NCBI GenBank assembly: GCA_023396415.1
Contig: JAEWWJ010000005.1
Coordinates: 1-11,580, forward strand
Direction of reading: 5' to 3'
Length of the DNA: 11,580 nt
Source of the DNA: Bacteroidota bacterium
GTDB taxonomy: Bacteria; Bacteroidota; Bacteroidia; Bacteroidales; F082
Shown: positions 1-8,617 of the stretch, one piece after another
How the letters are laid out: every line of letters begins with the position of its first letter
Numbering within the stretch: the first letter of the stretch is position 1
Position numbers and translations under genes: made by a program
Notes under the pieces: generated by a model
Databases searched by the model: none
Told to the model about the DNA's origin: nothing
Seen by the model: the letters and a program-made list of their open reading frames with translations, nothing else

Positions 1-558
1 CAAGGCATTCCGCGTTTGAATGTGCTCGAGGTACAACGCAAAATCCGCTCAATGCCCAAGCCGGTAGTTGCTATGGTGAACGGTTGGTCGGTGGGCGGAG
101 GCCATGTGTTGCATGTTGTTTGTGATCTAACGGTTGCTTCCGACAATGCCCGTTTCGGACAAGTGGGCCCTAAGGTGGGTAGTTTTGATGCCGGTTTTGG
201 TTCGTCGTACCTTGCCAGCATTGTTGGACAAAAAAAAGCACGCGAAATTTGGTTTTTAAACCTGTTTTATTCAGCGCAAGAAGCGTTAGAGATGGGCCTT
301 GTCAACAAAGTTGTGCCTTTCGATCAATTGGAAGATGCTACGATGGAATGGTGTGAGTTGATGATGAAACGCAGTCCTATGGCTCTTAGAATGATTAAGT
401 TAGGAATGAACGCCGAACTTGATGGACAAGCCGGAATACAAGAGTTTGCAGGCAATGCCACCTTATTGTATTACCTTACCGAAGAAGCACAGGAAGGCAA
501 AAATGCTTTCCTGGAAAAACGCGAACCCAACTTCCACCAATATCCTAAATTCCCTTGA
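1..558 (+). CDS. menB: 1,4-dihydroxy-2-naphthoyl-CoA synthase (MenB), 5' end missing
   Basis: MenB is a crotonase-fold enzyme that closes the ring of o-succinylbenzoyl-CoA to give 1,4-dihydroxy-2-naphthoyl-CoA in cytoplasmic menaquinone synthesis. The frame is open from base 1, so 185 C-terminal residues of an enzyme usually about 275-285 long are visible; the TTG at 16 is an internal leucine codon, not the start. Seen: the oxyanion-hole stretch NGWSVGGGH (visible residues 28-36), the catalytic-loop motif KVGSFDAGFG (58-67), VGQKKAREIWF (75-85), and the C-terminal run GNATLLYYLTEEAQEG ending in KREPNF. These match E. coli MenB closely from memory. The residue at visible position 56 (FGQVGPK) is Gly, as in bicarbonate-dependent type I MenB, rather than the Asp of type II enzymes. 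It lies 10 bases before menA. The family call is near certain. Confidence 0.97.
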   Translation, partial: QGIPRLNVLEVQRKIRSMPKPVVAMVNGWSVGGGHVLHVVCDLTVASDNARFGQVGPKVGSFDAGFGSSYLASIVGQKKAREIWFLNLFYSAQEALEMGLVNKVVPFDQLEDATMEWCELMMKRSPMALRMIKLGMNAELDGQAGIQEFAGNATLLYYLTEEAQEGKNAFLEKREPNFHQYPKFP

Positions 559-568
559 TGACCACCAC

Positions 569-1468
569 ATGTCGAAAATAAAATCATGGATCAAAGCTGC
601 GCGGCTGAGAACCCTTCCGCTGGCTTTATCAAGTGTGGCTTTGGGGAGTTTTGTTGCAACTAAAACCCCCACTTTTAACCTTTTGGCAGCGCTATTAGCC
701 GGTTTAACCACATTGTTATTGCAAATCTTATCGAATTTCGCCAATGACCTCGGCGACTCTAAAAGTGGCATTGACAACGACCAAAGGGTTGGCCCACGGC
801 GAACGGTTCAATCGGGAGAAGTGAGTAAAAAAGACATGAAAACGGCTGTTGTAATCAACGCCTTTCTTGCTTTGCTGAGCGGCCTTTGGCTTCTTTTTGG
901 CGTGGCTGAGCTATCGAATACCCAACTTTGGCTCTTTCTAGGCTTTGGTCTTTTAGCTATTGTTGCTGCTATTACCTACACCATTGGCAAGCGACCATAT
1001 GGCTATCTCGGCCTTGGCGACTTGTTTGTTTTCCTTTTCTTTGGTTTGTTGGGTGTGGCAGGAACTTTCTTGGTGTCCACCGGACAATTTGATCCAATGG
1101 TTTTGTTGCCCGCCTCGGCGATGGGACTGTGGAGCGCAGGAGTGCTCAACCTGAACAACATGCGCGACCATGCCAACGACCGCTTCAGTGGAAAAAAGAC
1201 GTTGGTGGTCAAAATCGGCTACCACAATGCCTTGTTGTATCATGGTTTTTTAACGATTTTTCCTTTTGTTCTCCTCACGATTTTTGTCCGAAGTCAAAAC
1301 GGCTCTTTGCTTTCCTATGCTTTTTTGGTTTTTCTCATTCCGTTTATTTACGATTTAGCCATGATCCTCAAAGAGCGAGATGTGGCTAAACTCGATCCTT
1401 TTCTCCGCAAGTTGGCCATCAAAACCATGTTGGTGACTTTATTATATGGAATTACAACATTGATGTAA
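569..1468 (+). CDS. menA: 1,4-dihydroxy-2-naphthoate polyprenyltransferase (MenA)
   Basis: MenA is a UbiA-family integral membrane prenyltransferase. It attaches an all-trans polyprenyl chain to 1,4-dihydroxy-2-naphthoate and yields demethylmenaquinone. The protein is 299 residues, the usual family length. The first Asp-rich motif is NFANDLGD (56-63) and the second is NMRDHAND (197-204); in this family these bind Mg2+-diphosphate. YTIGKRPYGYLGLGDL (137-152) is typical of MenA. About eight hydrophobic segments run through the protein, for example 36-54, 94-112, 118-136, 151-170 and 176-192. I chose ATG 569 because it gives a MenA-like N-terminus (MSKIKSWIKAARLRTLPL). The frame stays open back to 419, but that extension would overlap menB by 140 bases and encodes unrelated polar sequence. 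Its stop is followed by menC after one base. Confidence 0.96.
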   Translation: MSKIKSWIKAARLRTLPLALSSVALGSFVATKTPTFNLLAALLAGLTTLLLQILSNFANDLGDSKSGIDNDQRVGPRRTVQSGEVSKKDMKTAVVINAFLALLSGLWLLFGVAELSNTQLWLFLGFGLLAIVAAITYTIGKRPYGYLGLGDLFVFLFFGLLGVAGTFLVSTGQFDPMVLLPASAMGLWSAGVLNLNNMRDHANDRFSGKKTLVVKIGYHNALLYHGFLTIFPFVLLTIFVRSQNGSLLSYAFLVFLIPFIYDLAMILKERDVAKLDPFLRKLAIKTMLVTLLYGITTLM

Positions 1469-1469
1469 G

Positions 1470-2522
1470 ATGTTGAAAGCCCGTTGGATACCCTATCAAC
1501 TCATGTTCCGGCAGCCGGCTGGAACTTCACGCGGACTCCTGCACACCAAATCATCATGGTTTTTATTGGTTGCTGATACGGTGCAACCACAACGCGTTGG
1601 AATAGGTGAAGTGAGCGTGATTCCCGGCTTAAGTCGTGATAATATATCAGGAATTGAAAAGGCACTCGATGAGGTTTGCGCTATTATCAACCAAACTACT
1701 CTTGTTCCTGAGAATTTTGATGGTGATTTTCCGTCCATTGTTTTTGCGTTTGAAACGGCATTGTTAGATTTAAAATCAGGCGGCGAACGCTTGTTGTACA
1801 AGAATAGTTTCACTTCCGGGACAAGCGGAATTCCAATTAACGGGTTGGTATGGATGGGTAATTTTGAGGAGATGAAAATGCGGATGACCCAAAAGATTGA
1901 CGAAGGATTTCGGGTGATTAAAATCAAAGTCGGAGCCATTGATTTTACCCAAGAGCTTGAGCTTTTGGCTTATGTCCGCCGGCATTTTAGTCCCGATATT
2001 CTCACTTTGCGCCTTGATGCCAATGGTGCTTTTCGGCCTGACCAGGCTTTTGAGCGGCTTCAACAACTTTCAGCCTTTGATATCCATTCCATTGAACAGC
2101 CCGTGGCTGCGGGTCAGGCTGAGGTGATGGCCGAATTGTGTGAAAAAAGTCCTATTCCGATTGCCTTGGATGAGGAATTGATTGCCAACTTTAATATGTT
2201 GGAAAAAAAACAGCTTTTGGAACAAATCAAACCTCAATACATCATCCTAAAACCTTCATTGATAGGTGGTTTCAATGCCGCTGATGCTTGGATAAATTTG
2301 GCTGAAAAATTAAAAATCGGCTGGTGGGCGACCTCTGCATTGGAGTCGAATATCGGCTTGAATGCCATTGCGCAATGGACAGCGCAAAAGTCAGCGTCCC
2401 TTCCGCAAGGCCTCGGCACAGGTCAGCTTTATACCAATAATATTCCTTCGCCGCTCGAAATTCGTGACGCACAATTGTTTTACAATCCCACTAAAACATG
2501 GACACTGAATCCCATTATTTGA
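1470..2522 (+). CDS. menC: o-succinylbenzoate synthase (MenC), enolase superfamily
   Basis: MenC dehydrates SHCHC to o-succinylbenzoate, the aromatic precursor in menaquinone synthesis. The 350 residues show the enolase-superfamily layout. An alpha+beta capping domain spans roughly 1-125. A beta-barrel follows, carrying the KIK pair (K151, K153) in VIKIKVG, metal ligands D183 (RLDANGAF), E209 (SIEQPV) and D234 (ALDEE), and the opposing base K261 (ILKPSLIGG). This combination is diagnostic of the muconate-lactonising subgroup, and the men neighbours fix the specificity as OSBS. The ATG follows the menA stop by one base, implying coupled translation. The last 25 bases overlap the proposed menE start. 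Some enolase-superfamily OSBS enzymes also racemise N-acylamino acids; nothing here suggests it, and no acylase or amidohydrolase is adjacent. Confidence 0.95.
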   Translation: MLKARWIPYQLMFRQPAGTSRGLLHTKSSWFLLVADTVQPQRVGIGEVSVIPGLSRDNISGIEKALDEVCAIINQTTLVPENFDGDFPSIVFAFETALLDLKSGGERLLYKNSFTSGTSGIPINGLVWMGNFEEMKMRMTQKIDEGFRVIKIKVGAIDFTQELELLAYVRRHFSPDILTLRLDANGAFRPDQAFERLQQLSAFDIHSIEQPVAAGQAEVMAELCEKSPIPIALDEELIANFNMLEKKQLLEQIKPQYIILKPSLIGGFNAADAWINLAEKLKIGWWATSALESNIGLNAIAQWTAQKSASLPQGLGTGQLYTNNIPSPLEIRDAQLFYNPTKTWTLNPII

Positions 2523-3595
2523 ATTTTAGTGCGAACGAACTGCTGCTCAATGGTCAACTTTTGACCAAAGTAAACATGCATCAAGCCATTGATACTGAAC
2601 AATTTGATACTATAGAATTATCAATTGTTTCGTTTTTAAAGCAATGGTGGGACGATCGCTCTTTTATTTCTATCACTACTTCAGGTTCCACGGGTGTGCC
2701 CAAAACAATTCAAGCCGAAAAGCGCAGCATGTGGAAAAGCGCCCAGAAAACCATTGAATGGTTCGGTTTAAAGCAAGGAATGACTGCTTTGCTTTGTCTT
2801 TCTCCCGGATATATCGCGGGTCGAATGATGATCGTCAGGGCCATGCAAGCAAAACTGAATTTGATCACTACCAACTTATCATCCAATCCGTTAGCTGATT
2901 TGGAGGACCCCATCCACTTTGTCGCCATGGTGCCTCTGCAATTGGTGAAAGTGTTGGAGGAAAGTCCGGAAAAACTCAACCTAGTTCACACCATCCTTTT
3001 GGGCGGAAGCGGGCTTAGCACGGCTTTAGAGCAGCAATTGCATCACATTTCGACCAAGGTTTTTCATTCCTACGGCATGACCGAAACGCTGAGTCATATT
3101 GCTTTGAGGGCTGTAAACGGAACCCAGGCGAGTGCTTGGTTTCAACCCATGGAAGAGGTGCAGATTTCAAAAAACAAAAATGACTGTTTGGTTGCAAACG
3201 TAGCTTATCTATCATCAGATGAGTTTGTTACCAACGATTTGATTGAACTATCTGATCACGGTACTTTCAAGGTTTTGGGTCGTGCCGATGATGCGATTGT
3301 GTCAGCGGGACATAAAATTCATCCGGTCATGTTGGAACAGAAAATTGAACCTTTGCTCAAAGCTCCATTTTTGATCAGCAGCAAAGCTGATCCGGCTGCC
3401 GGCGAGGAATTGATACTTTTAATGGAAAAAAGATTGACTATCAATGAGTTATTTAAGCTTTGGGATCAACTTTTTTCTCTGCTACAACCTTTTGAGATTC
3501 CGCGACACATCCTGTTTGTTGCGCAAATCCCAATGCTCGAAAGTGGTAAAATCAATCGAATTGCAGCAAAGCAAATTGCCGCTGTTTTGCAATGA
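2498..3595 (+). CDS. menE: o-succinylbenzoate-CoA ligase (MenE)
   Basis: MenE is an acyl-adenylate-forming ligase. It activates o-succinylbenzoate with ATP and CoA to form o-succinylbenzoyl-CoA, the MenB substrate. Visible motifs, in order: the ATP-binding loop TTSGSTGVPK (60-69), SYGMTET (191-197), LSDHGTFKVLGRADD (251-265) including the hinge region, and the C-terminal SGKINR (349-354) with the adenylation lysine K351. At 365 residues it is shorter than E. coli MenE (about 450), with a compact N-terminal domain; to my knowledge short forms are normal in Bacteroidetes. The ATG at 2498 overlaps menC by 25 bases. An alternative ATG at 2576 (Met27) would remove the overlap, but the first 26 residues read like authentic protein. 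It is the last gene of the men run. No clear terminator hairpin follows. Confidence 0.94.
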   Translation: MDTESHYLNFSANELLLNGQLLTKVNMHQAIDTEQFDTIELSIVSFLKQWWDDRSFISITTSGSTGVPKTIQAEKRSMWKSAQKTIEWFGLKQGMTALLCLSPGYIAGRMMIVRAMQAKLNLITTNLSSNPLADLEDPIHFVAMVPLQLVKVLEESPEKLNLVHTILLGGSGLSTALEQQLHHISTKVFHSYGMTETLSHIALRAVNGTQASAWFQPMEEVQISKNKNDCLVANVAYLSSDEFVTNDLIELSDHGTFKVLGRADDAIVSAGHKIHPVMLEQKIEPLLKAPFLISSKADPAAGEELILLMEKRLTINELFKLWDQLFSLLQPFEIPRHILFVAQIPMLESGKINRIAAKQIAAVLQ

Positions 3596-3802
3596 CTTTT
3601 CAAACCTAAAATTGACAATCAAGTCAAATACGATGTTCTCCACCGTGGTTTACAACCGTTTGCAAAGCGAAGTGGCGCCTTAAACTCACTCATTGCTCTT
3701 TTTGTTGTTTCTTTTTGCTATTTTTACCCTTTAAATGACGGATTTACTTCTTATTCTTTAAAATCTTTGGTGAACAATCATTCGACATAAAAAAATACAT
3801 CC
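3596..3802. other. Intergenic gap between men operon and alpha-glucan cluster
   Basis: This 207-base AT-rich gap separates menE from the first amylase gene and should contain the promoter of the alpha-glucan cluster. The best Bacteroidetes-like -7 match (TAnnTTTG) is the imperfect AATCTTTG at 3762-3769, about 33 bases before the start codon. I see no convincing TTTG at the expected -33 distance, so this is only a guess. No strong terminator hairpin for menE and no credible small gene were found. Confidence 0.4.
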
Positions 3803-5665
3803 ATGAATATTCGAACATTTTTTAGACAAACATTGTGGTTAAGCATCATCCTTTTGTTTCCTTTTCAGTGGCTTACTGCCCAGGAAATCAGCCGTATAGA
3901 ACCTCCGTTTTGGTGGGTTGGAATGAAAAATACTGAGCTGCAATTGATGGTCTATGGCAAAAACATTTCCCTTACGCGGCCTTCCATCAACTATCCGGGT
4001 GTTCGCCTAAAGGAAAGTATTATGGTCGAAAATCCAAACTACCTCTTTTTGAATCTTGAGATCAGTCCTGAAGCAGAGGCCGGAAATTGTCTGATTCAAT
4101 TCTCAGGGCCTAATAAACAGCAACTACGCTACACTTATGTTTTGCATGAACGTTCGGCCGGTTCAGCTGATAGAGAAGGTTTTAACAGTAGCGATGCCAT
4201 CTATTTGCTGATGCCCGATCGTTTTTCTAATGGAGATCCATCCAACGACAATGCCGAAGGAATGGTTGACAAGCTCGATCGCAACAATCCTGATGGCCGT
4301 CATGGAGGCGATTTGAAAGGAATTGCTAATCATTTGGATTATTTTCAAAACCTCGGAATTACCGCTTTGTGGCTCAATCCGGTATTCGAATGCAATGTGG
4401 CAACGCCTTCATATCATGGCTATTCTATCACCAATTTCTATCAAATTGATCCCCGTTTCGGAACCAATGGCGATTACAAATCGTTAATTGATCAAGCCCA
4501 TCAAAAAAATATTAAAGTGATTAAAGACATGGTTTTTAATCACTTTGGGACTAACCACTGGTGGATGAAAGATCTGCCGATGAAAGACTGGGTGAACCAA
4601 TGGCCAGAATATACCCGCTCTAACTTTCGGGCAGGAACACTTCTCGATCCATATTCGTCAAAAGCCGATAAAAAACAAATGCTCAACGGTTGGTTCGATA
4701 GAATGATGGCCGACTTCAACCAAACGAATCCTTTTGTGGCAAAGTACCTGATACAGAACAGTATATGGTGGGTTGAATATGCCGGTCTTGATGGCATTCG
4801 GATGGACACCTATCCCTATTCCGACAAGAAATTTATGACACATTGGATGCAGCAATTGCGCGACGAATATCCCAATTTTTCGGTTGTGGGCGAAGCGTGG
4901 CTGAACAGCCCACCGCAAGTGGCCTATTGGATGGAATCCGACCGCAACCGCGATGGATACAACTCCAACCTCAATTTTGTTTTCGATTTTCCGATCAAAT
5001 ACGCCATTGGCAGTGCTTTCAATGAAAAAAATGGCTGGGACAGCGGAGTGGCAAGGTTGTATGAAACCATTGGAATGGATTTTCTGTATTCCAATCCTTG
5101 GAACATCGTCACCTTTGCCGACAACCACGATGGCGACCGAATTTTTTCCACTTTAGGAAAGGATTTCAAGAAATTTAAGATGGCCATGACTTTTTTGCTT
5201 ACCACACGTGGTATTCCCCAACTTTATTATGGCACCGAAATTCTGATGACCGGCCTTGAACATCAAGGCCACGGCTTCATCCGCGAAGATTTCCCCGGCG
5301 GTTGGCAGGGCGACAAAGTGAATGCTTTTACGTCAGAAGGCTTGTCGAACGAACAAAGCGAAGCCCAAAGTTTCATTAAAATGCTTCTCAACTGGCGAAA
5401 AGACAACCCGATGATCGCACAAGGCGAACTTAAGCATTACGTTCCCGAAGAGGGCGTGTATGTGTATTTCCGCTATACCGACGAATCTTCGGTGATGGTG
5501 GTGATCAACAACAACGATGAAAGCCGAACTTTCAAAACCGATCGTTTTGCCGAAAACTTAAACGGTTATACTACCGGCACCGACTTGCTGAGCCGCACTT
5601 ATTTCGATCAATTGCGCATGATCAGCGTTCCGGCCATGTCGGCAAGGGTGATTCAACTCAAATAG
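3803..5665 (+). CDS. SusA-like GH13 neopullulanase/cyclomaltodextrinase, exported
   Basis: This predicted periplasmic GH13 enzyme hydrolyses alpha-1,4 links in maltodextrins, cyclodextrins or pullulan. The 620 residues contain a signal peptide (1-27; charged start, hydrophobic 11-24, ending LTAQ). A beta-sandwich domain of the cyclomaltodextrinase N-terminal type follows (about 28-115, with PPFWWVGM). The (beta/alpha)8 barrel runs from about 130 to 520 and a C-terminal sandwich covers about 540-620. The four GH13 regions are intact: DMVFNH (242-247), GIRMDTYPY with nucleophile D335, VVGEAW with acid/base E364, and TFADNHD with D443. GGDLKGIANHLDYFQNLG and the segment from YYGTEILM to REDFPGGWQGD are typical of SusA-type enzymes. 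It lies 9 bases upstream of the GH31 gene, probably as one transcript. No C-terminal secretion (T9SS) domain is evident. Exact substrate preference cannot be read from sequence. Confidence 0.93.
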   Translation: MNIRTFFRQTLWLSIILLFPFQWLTAQEISRIEPPFWWVGMKNTELQLMVYGKNISLTRPSINYPGVRLKESIMVENPNYLFLNLEISPEAEAGNCLIQFSGPNKQQLRYTYVLHERSAGSADREGFNSSDAIYLLMPDRFSNGDPSNDNAEGMVDKLDRNNPDGRHGGDLKGIANHLDYFQNLGITALWLNPVFECNVATPSYHGYSITNFYQIDPRFGTNGDYKSLIDQAHQKNIKVIKDMVFNHFGTNHWWMKDLPMKDWVNQWPEYTRSNFRAGTLLDPYSSKADKKQMLNGWFDRMMADFNQTNPFVAKYLIQNSIWWVEYAGLDGIRMDTYPYSDKKFMTHWMQQLRDEYPNFSVVGEAWLNSPPQVAYWMESDRNRDGYNSNLNFVFDFPIKYAIGSAFNEKNGWDSGVARLYETIGMDFLYSNPWNIVTFADNHDGDRIFSTLGKDFKKFKMAMTFLLTTRGIPQLYYGTEILMTGLEHQGHGFIREDFPGGWQGDKVNAFTSEGLSNEQSEAQSFIKMLLNWRKDNPMIAQGELKHYVPEEGVYVYFRYTDESSVMVVINNNDESRTFKTDRFAENLNGYTTGTDLLSRTYFDQLRMISVPAMSARVIQLK

Positions 5666-5674
5666 CATATCCAT

Positions 5675-8515
5675 ATGAAATTACGCTTCAAAATATTTTT
5701 CATTTTTCTTTTTCTTGTCAGCTTTCATTTAACACAAGGGCTTCAAGCTCAGGTACTAAGAGTAATGCCTCAAGAACCACTGCCCACCGAAAGTGTAACC
5801 ATCATTTTTGATGCCACCCAAGGAAACGCCGCCTTAAGGGATTTTGACGGAACGGTATATTTCCATTCAGGAATCATCACAGATGCCAGTCGGGACGAGA
5901 AAGATTGGAAATTTGCTACCGGCGATTGGGGAAAGGCCGACAAAAAAATGGCTATGAAAGCCGTGGGCGACAATCTGTACGAAGCCACTTTCGTTCCTAA
6001 CGATTTCTATTCCATTCCCGAAGGGGTGAGAACACTGCAAATGGCTTTTGTCTTTCGCAACGAAGATGGTAGCAAAGTTGGAAAATCGGACAAAAATACC
6101 GACATCTATCTTCCTTTTAAAGGCTATGTGCCCGTCGAAACGAAATCGCCAACCTATCTGTTTACCAAAAAAGTTTACAAAGGATTCACCCAAAAAGAAG
6201 GCTGTTTGTTTGTCGAAACCTCCGAAGGAACCATCGCTTTCAGGCCATTTTCTGATAGCATTGTTGAGGTGAGTTGGCATCCACAATCTTTTGAAGATTT
6301 TTATCCGTCACATGCCGTGATACTGAAGCCTGCAGTGATTGAACCGGTGGTTTCCGAAACGCCTTCGATGCTCATTTTCGATATGAAAGGCATCCAGGTG
6401 CTGATTCAGAAAAATCCTTTCGCTATTTCTTATCTCACCAACGGACATCCCTTTTTGAAAGAGGAAAAAGGATTTTTTAAACGGAGCGATGCCTCCGGTG
6501 TGCGATTCAAATTAGAAGTAGGGGAGAAGCTATACGGCAGCGGAGGGCGGGCTTCGGGCCTCAACCTCAGGGGGCAAATGTTGGGTTTGTACAACCGTCC
6601 AGATTACAATTATGAGTTTGGAGCCAATAACCTCAACTACATGATTCCGACCTTGTTGTCTTCGGAAAACTATATGCTTTTTGTTGACAATCCGTCCAAA
6701 GGCTGGTTCGATGCCGACAGCAAAGGCGATGGCGTTTTGGAGTTTGGCGCCGAAAGTGGCCCCATGCGTTATTTTCTTATCACAGGAAAAAATCCGGCAG
6801 CCATTCTCAAACAATACGCCTCCCTCACCGGAAAACAACCCCTATTGCCCCGCTGGGCTTACGGCAATTTGCAGTCGCGGATGGCCTACCGCACCCAAAC
6901 AGAAACAGAGGCCATCGTTGAGAGCATGATTGCTAAGGATTTTCCGATTGATGCTATAATCCTCGATTTTTATTGGTTTGGCGACAGTATCCTTGGTCAT
7001 CTCGGTCGCTTGGATTGGTGGAAACCGTCATGGCCCGCGCCTGAAAAAATGATTCAAAAATTCAAAAGCAAAGGCATTAGAACTATTACCATATCAGAGC
7101 CTTATATCATTGATAGCCTTGCCAACTGGCGTGAAGCCGATGCTTTGGGGATTCTTGTGACCGACAGCCTTGGAAATTCTTATGTGGACAAACAATTTTA
7201 TTTCGGCCCCGGCTCGTTGATTGACATTTTTAAACCTGAAGCCCAAGACTGGCTTTGGAAACAATACCGGAAACAATATGATATTGGCATTGAAGGTTTA
7301 TGGGGCGACCTTGGTGAACCCGAAAGTCATCCAGCCGACATCCATCACGTGTGGGGAAAAGCCAATGAGGTGCACAATATTTATGGCCACTATTGGACCA
7401 AGATGATTGCCGACCGTTTTAAAAAAGATTTTCCCAACAAAAGGCTGTTCTTTTTGGCACGTAGCGGCTATGCCGGTACGCAGCACTATGGCATCGTGCC
7501 TTGGAGCGGCGACGTTAGCCGAAGCTGGGGCGGCCTCAAGGCGCAACTGCCGGCCATGCTCAATATGAGTCTTTCGGGCATTCCTTATATGCACTCCGAT
7601 GCCGGCGGTTTTGCTACCGGCCTGAAAGATGACGAGCTCTATACCCGCTGGCTTCAGTTTGCAGTTTTTACGCCCATCTTGAGGCCTCACGGCTCAGGAA
7701 TCCCTTCCGAACCCATCTTTTTTAATGACACCACCCAACGCATAGTACGCCATTTTATGAAATTGCGTTATGAAATGCTGCCCTATATCTACACCACAGC
7801 TTGGCAAACTGCTCAAACGGGCATCCCCATCGTTCGGCCCATGTTGTGGCAAAATACCAACGATCGTCGCTTTTCTGAGTTGTTTTCTCAGTATTATTTC
7901 GGAAATGATTTATTGGTTTGTCCTGTCACTGAGGCCGGCCAACTGCGCATGGATGTTGAACTTCCATCCGGTTTGTGGTATCATTTCTGGACTGGGCGAC
8001 GTTATGTAGGCGGAGAAAGCGTTACCCTTCAGTTGGCTCGAGAAAGTATTCCTGTTTTTGTTCGCGGCGGAAGTATTATCCCGCGTGTTCCGGCTTTCAA
8101 TCAAACGGATGCTTATACTTCGCGTAGGCTTTTTTTGCACAGCTATCTGCCCGAGGGCGAAGCTGCGTTCAACGGACAATTGTATGAGGATGATGGCGAA
8201 AGTCGGGATGCCTATTCTTCGGGTGACTTCGAGTTGCTCCATTTTGATGGCCAAGTTACCAATGGAAGCATCAGACTTGAGTTGCAAAAATCAGGAAATG
8301 GATATGCCGGCATGCCTGAAACAAGATTGGTTGAGGTGGTTTTGTATGGGCTTCAAAAGAAACTCAAAGAAGTGCGTTTTGATGCCAAAGCCTTATCCCG
8401 GCTGCAAAACGACCCGATAGATGAAAACGAAACAGGTTTTTGGCTCGACAGCCAAGGCCAGTACCACATCCGTTTTCAATGGTTTGGAAACAAAGCCGCT
8501 TTGATTGCCTATTAG
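5675..8515 (+). CDS. GH31 enzyme, Agd31B-like alpha-1,4-transglucosylase or alpha-glucosidase
   Basis: This exported GH31 enzyme acts on alpha-glucans or malto-oligosaccharides. The 946 residues contain: a signal peptide (1-26, ending LQAQ); an extra Ig-like module (about 27-150) with Trp78 and Trp85; the GH31 N-terminal beta-sandwich (about 160-375); the catalytic barrel (about 390-720); and C-terminal sandwiches including SIPVFVRGGSIIPR (about 791-804). The nucleophile motif is GLWGDLGEPE (D545), followed by HPADIHHVWGKANEVHNIYGH. The acid/base is D613 in PWSGDVSRSWGG. The common GH31 nucleophile motif is W-x-D-M-N-E; the form here, with DFYWFGDSILGHLGRLDWW upstream, resembles from memory the Cellvibrio oligosaccharide 4-alpha-glucosyltransferase Agd31B. 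I therefore favour disproportionation over simple hydrolysis, as an inference. It starts 9 bases after the SusA-like gene. Confidence 0.9.
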   Translation: MKLRFKIFFIFLFLVSFHLTQGLQAQVLRVMPQEPLPTESVTIIFDATQGNAALRDFDGTVYFHSGIITDASRDEKDWKFATGDWGKADKKMAMKAVGDNLYEATFVPNDFYSIPEGVRTLQMAFVFRNEDGSKVGKSDKNTDIYLPFKGYVPVETKSPTYLFTKKVYKGFTQKEGCLFVETSEGTIAFRPFSDSIVEVSWHPQSFEDFYPSHAVILKPAVIEPVVSETPSMLIFDMKGIQVLIQKNPFAISYLTNGHPFLKEEKGFFKRSDASGVRFKLEVGEKLYGSGGRASGLNLRGQMLGLYNRPDYNYEFGANNLNYMIPTLLSSENYMLFVDNPSKGWFDADSKGDGVLEFGAESGPMRYFLITGKNPAAILKQYASLTGKQPLLPRWAYGNLQSRMAYRTQTETEAIVESMIAKDFPIDAIILDFYWFGDSILGHLGRLDWWKPSWPAPEKMIQKFKSKGIRTITISEPYIIDSLANWREADALGILVTDSLGNSYVDKQFYFGPGSLIDIFKPEAQDWLWKQYRKQYDIGIEGLWGDLGEPESHPADIHHVWGKANEVHNIYGHYWTKMIADRFKKDFPNKRLFFLARSGYAGTQHYGIVPWSGDVSRSWGGLKAQLPAMLNMSLSGIPYMHSDAGGFATGLKDDELYTRWLQFAVFTPILRPHGSGIPSEPIFFNDTTQRIVRHFMKLRYEMLPYIYTTAWQTAQTGIPIVRPMLWQNTNDRRFSELFSQYYFGNDLLVCPVTEAGQLRMDVELPSGLWYHFWTGRRYVGGESVTLQLARESIPVFVRGGSIIPRVPAFNQTDAYTSRRLFLHSYLPEGEAAFNGQLYEDDGESRDAYSSGDFELLHFDGQVTNGSIRLELQKSGNGYAGMPETRLVEVVLYGLQKKLKEVRFDAKALSRLQNDPIDENETGFWLDSQGQYHIRFQWFGNKAALIAY

Positions 8516-8617
8516 AATTTATGATATGAAACTCGATATTTAAACAGGTTGAAGCGGTAAAATGAATTTTTTACAAATACACCAATAAAAAATAGTCATC
8601 ACAATAAAATCCATCAC
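8516..8617. other. Intergenic spacer between GH31 and lipoprotein amylase genes
   Basis: This AT-rich spacer of 102 bases has no hairpin terminator, so read-through from the GH31 gene is plausible. It is long enough to hold a separate promoter, but I find no clear TAnnTTTG/TTTG pair. The region before the next start is A-rich with no Shine-Dalgarno match, which is usual in Bacteroidetes. Confidence 0.4.

Noticed and set aside
419..568. Fifty-codon upstream extension of the menA frame into menB
   Set aside because: It overlaps menB in another frame, encodes polar sequence unlike any MenA N-terminus, and ATG 569 gives the normal length and start.
3444..3683. 79-codon + strand frame spanning the end of menE and the gap
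   Set aside because: Half overlaps menE in a different frame, and the rest shows no coding features.
4658..5128. 156-codon open frame on the - strand
   Set aside because: It lies fully inside the SusA-like gene, whose GH13 motifs are intact; the reverse frame has no recognisable motif.
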